Shown here piece after piece: positions 21,967 through 32,713 of a stretch of DNA of 64,000 nucleotides. The notes under the pieces are model-generated. The model was given only the letters and a program-made list of their open reading frames with translations, had not been told where the DNA came from and did no database searches. Position 1 is the stretch's first letter, and each line of letters starts with the position of its first letter. The position numbers were made by a program, and so were the translations under genes. Origin of the DNA: Wolfiporia cocos (Eukaryota > Basidiomycota > Agaricomycetes > Polyporales > Phaeolaceae); assembly GCA_029448655.1 (NCBI GenBank), contig JACCLO010000009.1, positions 2,294,001 through 2,358,000 of the forward strand, given 5' to 3'.

Positions 21967-22945
21967 ATGTATTATCCAACTACAAACTCTTTGACTGGCA
22001 ATATATTCGCTCTGACCAATCTCAAAAGCGGGACTGCTCTGCATCTCGCCAGTACAGGTGGACCTGGAGAGTTCCGTCACATTGAGGGTCACCCCCTACA
22101 TTCCGAAATGAACCAACAGGTGAGCATAGGTTCGTTACTCGCTGATTCTGCCTCTGTACGCAACTTCGCAATGCCATCCTGCGATTGAATGGTGATCCAC
22201 TAGTCCGCTCATCCTCTCAGTATCTTTAAAAAAGATCTGCACAATTGATGCTCTTTCAACGGATATGGCGCAGCTGACATTGATCTCTTAGTGGAAGTTT
22301 ATCGAGAGTGGGAAAGGTTACATCATACAAAGCATGTCAACCGCGCCCAACGGTCCGTGGTATATAACGGCACAGATGGCGACCTGGACCTGGGGATTCG
22401 ATGTCGTTGCTACGCCGTTTCCTGCAACTTGGGACATTCAGGTCGACCAAAATACCGGAGCTGTGCGGTAAGCAAAATATCGCCTGCATGCTAGATGCCT
22501 GCTGATCATCATGATCGATAGAATCTGTTGGCCGGCGACGGACTTCGTTTTTGATTTGCATTTTGGCAATACTGAACCAGGTACCAGAGTGAGAGAATCA
22601 CAGAGACTATTAGATGAACTGATGAAACTGATTGTATTGTAGATTCACCTGATCAGACACAGGCGCGGAGAGATGTGTCAGCTATGGAGACTCATCCCGC
22701 GAGAGAAATCGCAATATGCATCTATTCCACCTGAACCTACTGAACATAACAGTCAAAGTAACTCTCGGCCCACGGTATCCGTCTCTGAGGATGAAGATTT
22801 TATAGCTACTTACCATACACAAACGACTACCATGACCGTAACGACTACCACCAAGCGAGCGCGGCGGTATTCGAACGTTGGGTCTGAGTATGATGGAAAC
22901 TCCACAGTTGGGTCTGAGTATGATGGAAACTCTACAGTTGGGTAG
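21967..22945 (+). CDS. Ricin-B-type lectin-like protein, paralogue C
   Basis: Exons 21967-22119, 22292-22467, 22522-22588 and 22643-22945 give 232 residues in frame. Residues about 1-50 hold NIFALTNLKSGTALHLAS; exon 2 has WKFIESGKGYIIQSMST; exon 3 has WPATDFVFDLHFG; exon 4 has CQLWRLIP. These are the three lobes and QxW positions of a single RICIN-type trefoil of about 145 residues. The tail repeats the family pattern: Ser-rich linker, SEDEDFIATYHT, then TTTMTVTTTTKRAR. It ends with a perfect 9-residue duplication (VGSEYDGNS twice), encoded by a direct repeat at about 22880-22937. No signal peptide, so probably cytosolic. Fungal RICIN-fold lectins often act in defence against grazers, but the role here is not shown. 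Confidence 0.8.
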
Positions 22946-24098
22946 GTTATTATCCTGCAGCACTATGCGCTGGATCCTGTGACCTGCCCTCGCCGCTTGC
23001 AATGACGTATATCCACTGACCTGGAAATTGTACGTCCGGTATGATATGTTCATGCAGTCACATACCAGCTTCTTTTAAGTGGGGATTCGAGACCACAATT
23101 GAACATAAGCCGTATTGATATGGGTCCGCGTGGTCGTTGAATTACAGCATATCAATCCAAAGTAAGATAGTAGTGACATACTGTACTGTCGAGACCTCAG
23201 ACAACGTCCCTTGTCCCCGAGGACTTGTCGTCGCTGCCTACCCCGCTCATCTGTCCCGGGGGCCTGTCCTACGACATTTGGGACTGGACTGCCTCCCATT
23301 GAGAGGAGTATAACGCCACAAAGTATCGTGTGACTTATCATCGGCTTCTAGCAGAATTCACCGCAGGACAATGGAGTCAGGCGAGATGTGGCGCACGATG
23401 CAAGGTTATTCCCAAACAGAATGAAATATCCTCAATAGAACAACACATTCTAACTGTGCTCAGAAGTCGGCGATGAGCCGTTAATCATCGAGCGAGGTTG
23501 CAGGAATGTCAGCGGTTGACCAAAGTACCGTTGCCGATGTGTATCAGGCCAGCGTTTTGCATTTCGCGATTTCGCACTGCCATTTTGTGCTCTCCACAGC
23601 CCTTTCTCGCCTGTCGCTCATATCGGCCCATGTATCGACGCTCGCCGCGCCACTAATCGGCGCCACGCAGCCGCTGCTTTGACTGCCTATAGCTTTGTGG
23701 CGCAGGTAGCGAGTCTCAAGAACAAGGCATTAGATCCTCAAGATGAGCCTTGGTCCCTGTGCAACTGGCTATGGTTGCCCTAACAAGTGGCAGTTGTGCG
23801 GCACCAATCTGTGGCGTAACAAGCGTCAATGTCGCGGTCGATACAAAAATATCGAGTGAAAATGCAGAACACTGACCTGATACACCTCGACGACGGTACC
23901 AAACACATGTACCGAATTATACACGTGTACATACCGAATGATAGGCATGTACTGCGGAAAGTCACAAGTTCTGAACCGAATTGCTACCATTTCTTATAAA
24001 CGCAGTCAGCTCGATGGGGCACGAGTCTACACCTTACACCTCAGCACTTCAGCATCCGCCTGAACAAGCAAGACTTTCGCGCAGCTCGCTGCAACGTC
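22946..24098. other. Spacer between lectin-like genes C and D
   Basis: 1.15 kb with short frames only; nothing recognised. The promoter of D must lie at its right end. Confidence 0.4.
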
Positions 24099-25104
24099 AT
24101 GTATCATCCGGCTGGGTATCCCCTCGCAAGCGGGGTATTCTGTCTCACTAACCTGAAGAGTGGGACAGCATTAGATCTTGCCAACACAGGAAGACCTGGT
24201 GGCTTTCGGATGGAAGGACATGTCCTACACATGGCAGCAAACCAACAGGTGAGTGAATATCAGAACTTCGCTTCGATGGGCGGTCCCGGTGGTATCAAAC
24301 TGGCATGCTACAAAAGTGGTCCTGCATATGCGGGTTTCATATTGGACTGGGTGAGCCGGGTAGTCTGGCAGACTGTTGGAAAAACTGTGGACATGCATTT
24401 CAACCATCTCTCAGCATGTTTGATATTTCCTAGAATGAATCAGCAGCTGAATGACTCCTTTTAGTGGAGATTCGTCGAGAGCGGTAAAGGCTACGTTATA
24501 CAGAGCTTGTCGACCGTACCCAATGGTCCATGGTATGTGACGGCACGTACATCAACGGAGAATTCAGAAGTCATCGCCACGCCGTTCCCTGCAACCTGGG
24601 ACATTCAGCTTGATAAAAGCACTGGCGCGTACCGGTAAGTTGCGTGCCATGGGCTATTGATGTCAAGCAGCAAATAAAGATACCATATCAGAATATTTTG
24701 GCCTACAACAGACCTCGTTCTCGACCTGCACTGTGGAAGAGCTGAGCCAGGCACTAGGGTATGAGGCTTTCGAGATCCGCACACACTCTCGTCCTGAATC
24801 GACGCACTTGCAGATCCACCTGATCACAAACAAGCGCAACGAGATGTGTCAATTATGGAAACTCATACCACAAGAATCGCCGCACACACAGAATATGTCA
24901 CCTGCTGGGCCTATAGAGCACACGAGCCAGAGCGACTCTCAGCCCATGGTATCGGAGACGGTGCTGGTCTCTGAGGATCGGGACTTTGTAACCACTTACC
25001 GCACGAGAACAACAACCACGACAGTAACCACCATCACAAAGCGAGCGCGGATTTGGTCCGACCTCAGCGACTCTGAAACCGATGGAGGGTCTACGGTTGA
25101 GTGA
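24099..25104 (+). CDS. Ricin-B-type lectin-like protein, paralogue D
   Basis: Exons 24099-24248, 24465-24634, 24692-24758 and 24814-25104 give 225 residues. The order of motifs is the same as in C: GVFCLTNLKSGTALDLANTG, then WRFVESGKGYVIQSLST, WPTTDLVLDLHCG, and CQLWKLIPQE. The tail reads SETVLVSEDRDFVTTYRT, then a Thr-rich block with TVTTITKRAR and an acidic end. Intron positions and phases equal those of A, B and C, which shows descent by duplication. This copy has the cleanest family features. A broken relic at 47.63-47.91 kb matches exons 1 and 2 of this copy closely. Confidence 0.8.
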
Positions 25105-25368
25105 ATTGTGCCTGTCGAATGGGATGTGATAATTTCTGTATTCAGTCTACAAATTTGGAAATGACAATTCTGCAAGGTGATTATCCCAAAACGTATGCGC
25201 AAAATCTGTCAGTATGCAAACTGCCATGTTGGTAATTGCTCACCATAGTTGGATGTTATATCTATGGCCGCCATGCTGACAGGAATGTCAACGGTCATGG
25301 ACAACTTGGCTAATGGGCTGAACAAATATCATTATGTCACTGCGTGAAACGGGCGATTCTCTGGCGCC

Positions 25369-25520
25369 CAGAATCCCGTCAGAATCGACGGATTCTGAGC
25401 GGATTCTGAGCGAACTCTAACAAAAATCTGGGACCCCAGAATCTCGCCAGAATGATGACATTTTTGGCATGTTTCGGGGAGATTTCGGGTTAGGTTCTGA
25501 TGTGATTCTGAACACCCAGA
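25369..25520. repeat. AGAATC-rich palindromic element, copy 1
   Basis: CAGAATCCCGTCAGAATC (25369-25386) nearly mirrors GATTCTGAGCGGATTCTG just downstream, forming a tight hairpin. Further AGAATC/GATTCT words continue to about 25520. It is related to the hairpin at 26770-26827. Confidence 0.55.
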
Positions 25521-26769
25521 ACACGGTCTGACAAGGTAAAATGACTATGACAAGTGTCCGGAGGTGCATATTATGTAATCTACAGATCATATTTGTCCAC
25601 TTTTGGATCCTGGGCAGGTCAGGGCTCATATAATAATATATATTATCATTGTGGATATACAGGAATGCTCAATCGTACTGAAGCAATCTTGAATGTATCG
25701 AAAGCAGGAGAACATAGTAACGAAGCAGCCGGATCCCTCACAACTTGATACTTCTGTTCTCCCGCACCTCCGCCGGTACCCTACAGTCTATGTTTTGTGA
25801 CTGGACGCGCCTTCCTGTTCGTCCGGTGCATGTGCCGTCTGGAACCTGTACGCAGATAACAACATCAGTAAGCACCGACACAACATGAACTGCCCGATGT
25901 GCCATAGTATCGACGCCTCTGAGTTCTCGTGCAAAGTGGCTGTATGCGCTGCGAGTCAGCCAAAGTAATAATGATCACAATAGCTTACCTGGTATGTGAT
26001 GCTGCACTAATGCTGCGCTTGTTGGAAGTGCGCACGTGTCGAGCGCGGCGCATGGTACAATCTCGTCGCCATAGTGCGGAAGGTGAATGCGCGTGCCGGC
26101 AGTCAGTCGGGTACAGCGGGATTGGAACTCATACGGTGGGCATCTGGTATGGATATGGGCATGTGAGTCTGAAAGCGAATACATACGGGGTGCACGTACT
26201 GGCACACGTCCGCTTTACTGGATGGGCGGTGAGGTGCAGCCATGGTATGGTGCGACCCGACTTTCTATGCCGGATCGATTGTCTGATGTCTATGGTATGA
26301 ATGAGCTGTTACCATTGATGTAGAGAAGAATGATCACTGCTGACTCTTCTGTATGCTGCATCAACTTCGAGAACTCGACGCTATGGCATGACGGCCGTTA
26401 ATTAACCAAGGCTAGGGGTGGCTATCGATGAGAAATACATGTCAGTGCATATAAAGATTGTGTACTCATCGATACAACATGATACATGTTGCATTCCGCA
26501 AGACTGCCACATCCACTGACAGAGGAGAGGGACTTGGAGGAGGAGGAAGGGATCAAAGGATGTAGGCTGAAGACGAGTTGGAGTCTTCACCTTCGGTTTA
26601 TGACATCAGCAGTAGCCAGTTGCAGTCAAATAAGGTTAGCATATATAGCTCCTTATAATCGTGTCATTGGACTTGGCGCAAAATACATGTATTTACATAA
26701 TCTAATAACCTTATAATGGCATAGTCTTTTGACAGGTAGTCAGGAATCTGTCAGGAATCTAGAAATATG

Positions 26770-26827
26770 CAGATTCTGAAGGGATTCTGACGCTCCTAGC
26801 ATCTGCCCAGAATCCCTTCAGAATCTG
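26770..26827. repeat. AGAATC-rich hairpin, copy 2 (perfect 20-bp arms)
   Basis: The arm at 26770-26789 is the exact reverse complement of 26808-26827 over 20 bases, with an 18-base loop. Related GATTCT/AGAATC words extend from about 26735 to 26865. This may be the core of a small MITE family shared with 25369-25520. Confidence 0.65.
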
Positions 26828-26967
26828 CCCAGAATTGGTGATTCCAACGAGATTCTGAGGTGTCAGAAAACCGGCGGCTTCGCGCAGTGTGCATGCGTTG
26901 TTGTCCTGTACATGGCCATGATAGTCATTAGTGACACAGGAGGACGGAGTTACTATCTCAAAAAGGT

Positions 26968-27049
26968 TGGCCACAGCCGGGATCGAACCGGCGACCGTTT
27001 GTGCTCGGATGATGTAAGACAAACGTGATAACCACTACACCATGCGACC
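26968..27049 (-). tRNA. tRNA-Val (anticodon UAC) with short intron
   Basis: Read on the minus strand from 27049, the acceptor GGTCGCA pairs with TGTGGCC at the 3' end. The D arm contains the A-box-like GTGTAGTGGTTATC, and the T arm is GGTTCGATCC with paired stems. The anticodon stem TTTGT/ACAAA closes a loop CTTACA..C with anticodon TAC at positions 34-36. About 9 extra bases (TCATCCGAG) after position 37 fit a canonical tRNA intron. The mature length would be about 73 nt, without encoded CCA, as in eukaryotes. Confidence 0.85.
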
Positions 27050-27221
27050 CTAACTTGTGTGATGTTCTTGCATGAATATATATTACATTACAGATGTCCT
27101 ACGAGCTTACTCCCCATCCCATTCATTTTACGGATTGCCTGCAGCTCTTGCCACTTACCCCGATACCAGGACCTCATCAAACGGGACTAATCACCTCGCA
27201 AAGTCCGCGACGATCCTCAGT

Positions 27222-28141
27222 ATGAGCGCGCCCGGCGGGTGTTCCGAGACCGAACAGCTCGTAGTTCTCATCCTCGTTGGTCTCATCGGCTCAGGCAAAG
27301 TGAGCTTTTACATGTTCGCAGAAGTCCCCACCCGTTGATGCGCTGCGCCCTCACAAGTCCACATTCGCACAAGCCCTCGAGGCGCACCTCCCGCACTTCC
27401 GGCGCTGCAACCAGGACGACCTCGGCAACCGGCGTGCGGTCGAGGCACTCGCGCGGCGGAGCCTGCACGAGGGGCGTTCGGTGTGCATCGACCGCAGCAA
27501 CTTCGACGCGCAGTGAGTGGCGCGTCCTCTCCCGCACGATTGCGCCGGCCGCGTCGCGGTGTGGCGCGCTCATCTCACTCAGGCAGCGCGCGACGTGGAT
27601 TGGCATCGCGCGCGAGTTCCCGGGCACGCAGGTGTGGGTGGTCGTGCTCGACACCCCGTACGAGGTGCGCCGCCTCTCTGGCCTGCCCGTGCTACCCAGA
27701 TCGACCTGAATGGTCACCGCACAGGTGTGCGCGCAACGGCTCCGCGAGCGCACGGACCACCCAACAATCAAGTCTCCCGAGCAGGGCCTGTCCGTGCTCG
27801 CGCGATTCCAGTCGCAGTTCCAGCTGCCGTCCGCGCACGAGGGCTATGAGCGAATACTGTACCTCCGGCCGGACGACCATCCCTCGTCAGAGTACACGCG
27901 CGACGACATCCTGGAGATACTCCAGCGTGTGCGCAATGCGCCCCTTCCTGCCCCCGACCCTTTGATAACATCCTACTTCCCTCCTGCGTCAAGGGGATCC
28001 CGTGGACGCGGCTCTGGGGGATATCGGGGGCGCGGCTTTCCTGGAACGCGTGGTTCCCCGAGTCATGGGAGAGGTCGTGGGCGGTCGCAATATCACAATG
28101 GACCCGAGGCAGAGTCCTGGCGGTCTGGTAGCTCCTCATGA
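27222..28141 (+). CDS. PNK-like P-loop kinase with RGG-rich tail
   Basis: Four exons (27222-27299, 27358-27512, 27583-27664, 27725-28141) join in frame into 243 residues. The Walker A motif GLIGSGKS spans the first intron. Next come NQDDLGNRRAVEALARRSL and CIDRSNFDAQQRATWI, the order seen in the kinase half of polynucleotide kinase/phosphatase (PNKP) and related AAA_33 proteins. The phosphatase half is absent. The last 45 residues are Gly/Arg-rich (SRGRGSGGYRGRGFPGTRG), an RGG-type nucleic-acid-binding tail. Role inferred: phosphorylation or binding of nucleic acid ends; the substrate is not shown. Exons 2-4 are markedly GC-rich compared with the preceding spacer. Confidence 0.75.
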
Positions 28142-28304
28142 TCCATGTGATGCGCGTGCGCTATTCTACAACATCTGAGAACGTGGTCATGATCCTGTAA
28201 AATGTACATTGCGTCCTGATGTATGTAAATCTAGCCTCAAAAATGATACGAAATATCAGCCACGGAGCGAATCTCCGTAAAACCACTCAACCGTGCCTTC
28301 CAGA

Positions 28305-29412
28305 TCATCGCGGCACACCCGTCAAGCTCGCCCGCAGCGTCGCCACCGCATCTCGCGCCTTCGTGCGCAGCCGCCCCCGTCCACCCTCCGCAAATCCCCT
28401 CCCCAGCGTCTCCGCCGTCCTCCTCACGCCCTCGTCCTCGCGCACCCACTGCCCCTCGACGCGCTGGCGGTCCCACCACTCGCCCGCGGCCGCCCTAAGC
28501 GCAGGATCGCGCGTCACCGCGCCGTGTGCATACCGCAGCGTCGCGGCGCGCGTGATCGCCTGCTCGAGCGCGCCATGCACGAGCACCGCAGCTGCAAGCG
28601 GGTTCGGGCTCGGGGGCGCCGCGGGAAGGAGGTGGGTGAGTACAGGCAGGAGGAAGAAGAGCGCCTGGCGCAGCGCCCAGAGCATGTCGTGCAGCTGCGG
28701 GCACGGTCAGAGGGATTGTGTGCGCGCTGGAGTGTGGCGCACCATGAGCACTGGAGTGGCGCCGTCGGGCGTTATGTTGACATCGGTTGTAGTCGTGAAG
28801 TAGCCTTCGGCGGCGGCGGCGCCGATGAGCGCGCCGACGACGTACGTCCGCCAGCGTGAGCGGCCACTGCCGCGGGCCGTGAGCAGACCGAGCACGGCAG
28901 CTTCGCGGAGGTAATCGGTTGCCAGATACGGCAGCGCGAAAAATAGGTAGTCGTTGAACGTCTCGCAGTATTCGCAGTCCTGCATGACTTCATGGCCGAA
29001 TCTACCGTAGTGTCAGCGGGGGTGATCAGCGCGTGCGCGAGGACGTTAGCAATAACCTGACATAGAACGTGCGGACCGACAGCGACGAGATGCGGGCCAG
29101 GAGCGCATCCAGCGGTCCTGGCAAAGTGGCGTTCGCGCGCAGGCCCGCCGTTTCTCGCAATACATCGCGGACGCGGTCGGAGGAGGTGTTGATGGGAAGA
29201 TTAAGCGTTTTGAAGATGTTTGGCGGCCAGAGCACGAGCAGCACGTAGAGGGTATACACGCTGTGCAGCAGTACGAGCACTGTCAGGTGCAGTCTGTATG
29301 GCACATGCGGTGGCGACTTGAGGTGTCCGCGACCTATGTAGTAAACCGTCGGGAGTATGATAGCGGCAGCGGTGAGGAGAAAGGTGTCGACCGAGGGACT
29401 TGTGATCGCCAT
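28305..29412 (-). CDS. Conserved multi-pass membrane protein, function unknown
   Basis: Three exons (29412-29057, 29001-28743, 28694-28305) join in frame into 334 residues. The N-terminus has two membrane spans (TFLLTAAAIILPTVYYIG; LHLTVLVLLHSVYTLYVLL). A soluble part follows, with FGHEVMQDCEYCETFNDYL (a CxxC pair), then further spans (YVVGALIGAAAAEGYF; LFFLLPVLTHLLP) and an Arg-rich helical C-terminus. I recall similar basidiomycete proteins with the RFGH..Q.C.YC pattern but no assigned function. It is transcribed divergently from the TPR gene, with start codons 81 bases apart. Confidence 0.65.
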
Positions 29413-29493
29413 CGCGGTCGCGGCTGCAAGGAAAGTGAAGTTGCGCCACCGACGCGTAGCGCGTCTGTCCCACTTTCATTTCTCACTCTCACC
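29413..29493. promoter_or_regulatory. Compact bidirectional promoter
   Basis: Only 81 bases separate the ATG of the membrane-protein gene (-) from the ATG of the TPR gene (+). Both 5' untranslated regions and at least the core promoters must therefore overlap. No TATA box is evident. Confidence 0.5.
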
Positions 29494-30602
29494 ATGTCCT
29501 CGGCCAGGTTGTCTGCAGCCGCACTTGCTCATGGTCTGAAAGCCAGAAGCTCTATTGCTCCAGGGCACAGTATCAGGTCTCTGCAACTTGCCGCACGGGC
29601 CTTACGGCAGCAACCATGCATGCGGCAGCCACGCAGAGGGCTTTCGGTCTCGACTCAATGTAAGGAACTTCCTGCTCCAGGACGAGACGACCTATACAGA
29701 TGCGCTCCACAGGCCGTGCAACATCGACGACCGCGCACTCAACCACGCTTGATCCAGCCGAGACAGAAGCCATGCAGTGCCTCGAGGAGGGCACGCAGAA
29801 GCTCGAGGAGGGCGACGTGCAGGCCGCAAAGGTGCGGCCAGCTTCTCGCCGCTCCAGACCGAGGCGCCCCATTCATTTATACGCAGGCCCTCTACCAGCG
29901 CAGCGTGGACATCAAGCGCACCGCAAGCTCGCTCTTCAACCTTGGCGTGACCCACTACCACCTCAGTGCGTCCGCGAGCCCTGCACGTCCGCGCCCGCTC
30001 ACGCTTCGCAGAGGAGTACGACGAGGCGATCGCGGCATGGAAGGAGTCGATTGCGCTCCAGCCGTCGAGCCCCGACGCGCACACCAGTGCGTCGCCCGCT
30101 GTCCGCCGCTCGCCTCCCGCTGAACCTACGGTGCTTTTCTAGACCTCGCCAGCGCTTACATTATCTCGCCCGTGAGCCGCCCTGATCTCGCGCTGCACCA
30201 TCTACAGTGCGTATCATGACCCAGAGTCGCGCATATGCCGTGACACATGCCGTTATCACTAGCGTTGCGACCACACTCTCGCCGGAAGACCCAGAGATCG
30301 CGTTCAACTACGCCGCAGTGCTCGAAGCTTGTGAGCACTATGTCCTGCGTGTGCCTGATGTTTCTCTGACGCAGCGCGCAGGCGGCCGGCTCGAGGAGGC
30401 CCTGGAGCAATACAAGCGCAGCAAGGAGTTTGGTGTCGACCGCGCGGCGATGCACATCCGCAACGTACGTGCCATCGCGGGCTCTGTTGACGTATGCGCA
30501 GTGCGATGATTTCTATGTTTGCAGGTGAGCGCGAAGATTCTCGGGAAGAAGCTGCAGGCCGCAGAGGCGCAGTCGAAAGGCGACTCGGAGTCGTCGAACT
30601 AA
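29494..30602 (+). CDS. TPR-repeat protein, possibly mitochondrial
   Basis: A multi-exon gene whose N-terminus (MSSARLSAAALAHGLKARSS, then Arg-rich and Ser-rich) resembles a mitochondrial targeting sequence. Later exons carry degenerate tetratricopeptide helices: AMQCLEEGTQKLEEGDVQAA, QRSVDIKRTASSLFNLGVTH, YDEAIAAWKESIALQPSSPD, PEIAFNYAAVLEA, and GGRLEEALEQYKRSKEFG. The end SAKILGKKLQAAEAQ..SN stops at 30602. TPR arrays bind other proteins; the partner is unknown. Exons alternate with short introns that I did not all resolve, so the exact length is not given. Confidence 0.6.
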
Positions 30603-31189
30603 AACGGCGGCGATCGTTGTGGTCTCTCGTCGCAATATGGGTACATCGCATGCAGCGCAGCGGAGACATACCATGCATGGTCAGTAGACTGCGGCCCGCT
30701 CTCACATCGGCGCACGCGCACAGAGCCGCAGGCGGTAGATTATGACATGATCGTGACAGGATCGTAAAGTACAAGCAACAGACGTGGGCACAAACGCGTA
30801 CCGGGAACGCAGCTTGGCTGTGACGTATGGAGATCAAGGCGGGGTTGAGAACACCGCCGTACGGTCAGCAACGGCGCCGGGTGATGTAGATCGGCAAGGC
30901 AGAAGAACTAATCGGGCATAAGGGGCAAACGGTAAGGGTAGATGGCCTGTAGCTGAGTCCATCGATTACACAAAGAAGCAAGGTAAGCAAGCAAGTCTGT
31001 GCCGCCGCGCACAACCAAACGGCGCGGCAGCTGTAAGTGAGAGCATAGATAGTCGGTACAGAACGCCGGGGCCCCTGTGACGGTGAGCAAGGATCAGCAC
31101 AAGCGCGGAGTATGACTGCGGCATGACACCCACAAGCACAACACGTACTATTGGTACATTTTTGACCGTCGTCATCGTGCGCAACACCC
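30603..31189. other. Intergenic, convergent 3' ends
   Basis: 3' flanks of the TPR gene (+) and the single-pass membrane protein gene (-). Nothing else is seen. Confidence 0.4.
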
Positions 31190-32713
31190 CTAATCCCGCT
31201 GCGCGGGTGGGAGATCAGGCACGAGGTAGTGCATGGGGCGTGCGTCGCCCCAGCTTGACTTGTGGTTTAGTACGGGTATGTTTAGCCGCTTGTCGACGAG
31301 TTCCTCGCGCGAGCGGGACGGCGTGACGCTGCGTGTCGGTGTCGACGCGCCGGACGCGCCCTCGGCAGTGCCCGCGGCGGTCGTGGAGGCCTCGTTCGTG
31401 GACGTCGACGACGCCGCGGCGAGCGCAGCTGCATTGTAGGCCGGCACAGGCTTCCGCGTAGGGTTGCGCCGCACGCCGCCGGCGGACGAGATGCGGTTGA
31501 GGTTGGCCGCGGGCGTGTGCGGCGAGCCTGACGCCGCGCTCGAGGGCGAGGCGCTGTACGGCGAGTCGGACGTGCGCGCGCCGGGCTGGGGCATCGCGAG
31601 GTTGAGCCGTGCGAGGGCGAGCGCGTGGTGGTCCGCACCCGAGAGCGGGCGGCCGCGGCGGTACTCGCCGGCGGCGGCGGGCGGCGGGGTGGGCATCGCG
31701 TAGGGCAGCGGCGGGACCGCGTCGATGTACTCCGCGCGCTGGACGGGCGAGGCCTTGACCTCCTCCCCGAGCGAGTCGGCGTCCTCCTCGGTCGACGTCT
31801 GCGTGAGCATCGGGTCCTTGCTGTGCCCGATGCTGCTCTGGCGCGGGCTCACCATCGGCGTCGCGCCCGCCGATGAGCCGTCGTCGCAGGGGACCTGCTT
31901 CATCCTTGTCGCGCGCCCGCCGTTCTCCACGGCCGAGTCGCGCGAGGAGAGCCCGTTCCACTTGCCGAGTGGCCCGTGCACGTCGCCGCCGCCCACGACC
32001 GAGCGGCGGCGCGAGCGGGTGGGCATCTTGCGGCTGATGCGCAGGTAGAGGAACACGCCGAGGATGGCGAGCAGGAGTGCGGCCACGCCGCCGACGACTC
32101 CGCCTGCGATGGCGCCTACGTTCTTGTGCGATGATGAGAGCGCCGCGACGGCGGACGGGGCGACGCCCGTGCTGGAGGCGGCAGACGTGGGGGACATCGT
32201 GGCTGTTGAGGGAGAGGGGCTTGTGTCAGAAGAATAGACGGCAGTGGATACCGGCGTACCGGATGACCCAGAAGATGATGGCGAATCACGGGCTGAAGAC
32301 GTGGGAGTAACAGAATCGGTCGTTCCTGCCGTGGAAGAGGCCGCTGGAGACGTTGTGGACGGCGAAGAGGGCACGGTCGTGGATGCTGTGGGCGTAGTCG
32401 TAACAGATGAGACCGGTGCAACGGACTTGATGCTCAGCGGGAGAGTAACAGTCTTGCCAGCGGAAATGGAAAGAATGGAGCCCGGCAGCGAGACAGGTAC
32501 CCCTACCCGAGACTCGGGGTCGATGTCGCGCTGGAGGAGCTCTGCAGACATGGCAGTGCAAGTGATTTCGTCAGTGGCAGATCTTGCTGCGGGGATGCAG
32601 ATGCAGACCGCGCATGGGCCCAGGGGATGGTGGGCGCTGGGAACAAGTGGTTGCGACCTACCTGGGCAGAGTCTGGCCACAGCTGGCGGACTAATCGGGG
32701 TGCGAGAGGGCAC
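31190..32713 (-). CDS. Ser/Thr-rich single-pass membrane protein
   Basis: A long GC-rich open frame. An N-terminal part (MSAELLQRDIDPESRVGVPV onward) leads into a strongly Ser/Thr-rich stretch of about 130 residues, likely O-glycosylated. A glycine-bracketed transmembrane span (VGAIAGGVVGGVAALLLAILGVFLYLRI) and an Arg-rich stop-transfer follow. The cytoplasmic tail is long, low-complexity Pro/Ser/Ala, ending RPMHYLVPDLPP. This is the usual layout of basidiomycete cell-surface sensor-like proteins. The true start is uncertain: the frame opens with GTG, the first in-frame ATG is at 32551, and no signal peptide is seen, so a 5' exon upstream of 32713 is likely. Function unknown. Confidence 0.6.
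   Translation of the reverse strand: MPSRTPISPPAVARLCPGRSQPLVPSAHHPLGPCAVCICIPAARSATDEITCTAMSAELLQRDIDPESRVGVPVSLPGSILSISAGKTVTLPLSIKSVAPVSSVTTTPTASTTVPSSPSTTSPAASSTAGTTDSVTPTSSARDSPSSSGSSGTPVSTAVYSSDTSPSPSTATMSPTSAASSTGVAPSAVAALSSSHKNVGAIAGGVVGGVAALLLAILGVFLYLRISRKMPTRSRRRSVVGGGDVHGPLGKWNGLSSRDSAVENGGRATRMKQVPCDDGSSAGATPMVSPRQSSIGHSKDPMLTQTSTEEDADSLGEEVKASPVQRAEYIDAVPPLPYAMPTPPPAAAGEYRRGRPLSGADHHALALARLNLAMPQPGARTSDSPYSASPSSAASGSPHTPAANLNRISSAGGVRRNPTRKPVPAYNAAALAAASSTSTNEASTTAAGTAEGASGASTPTRSVTPSRSREELVDKRLNIPVLNHKSSWGDARPMHYLVPDLPPAQRD

Larger units (their letters stand above)
25105..26967. other. Repeat-bearing intergenic region
   Basis: No gene recognised in 1.9 kb. It contains two AGAATC-rich hairpin elements and ends at the tRNA-Val gene. 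Frames near 25929-26323 overlap on both strands without family signals. Confidence 0.45.

Noticed and set aside
31215..32310. Several Arg/Pro-rich frames overlapping the Ser/Thr-rich membrane protein
   Set aside because: They are out-of-frame readings of a very GC-rich exon. The chosen frame has a proper membrane span and the RPMHYLVPDLPP ending.
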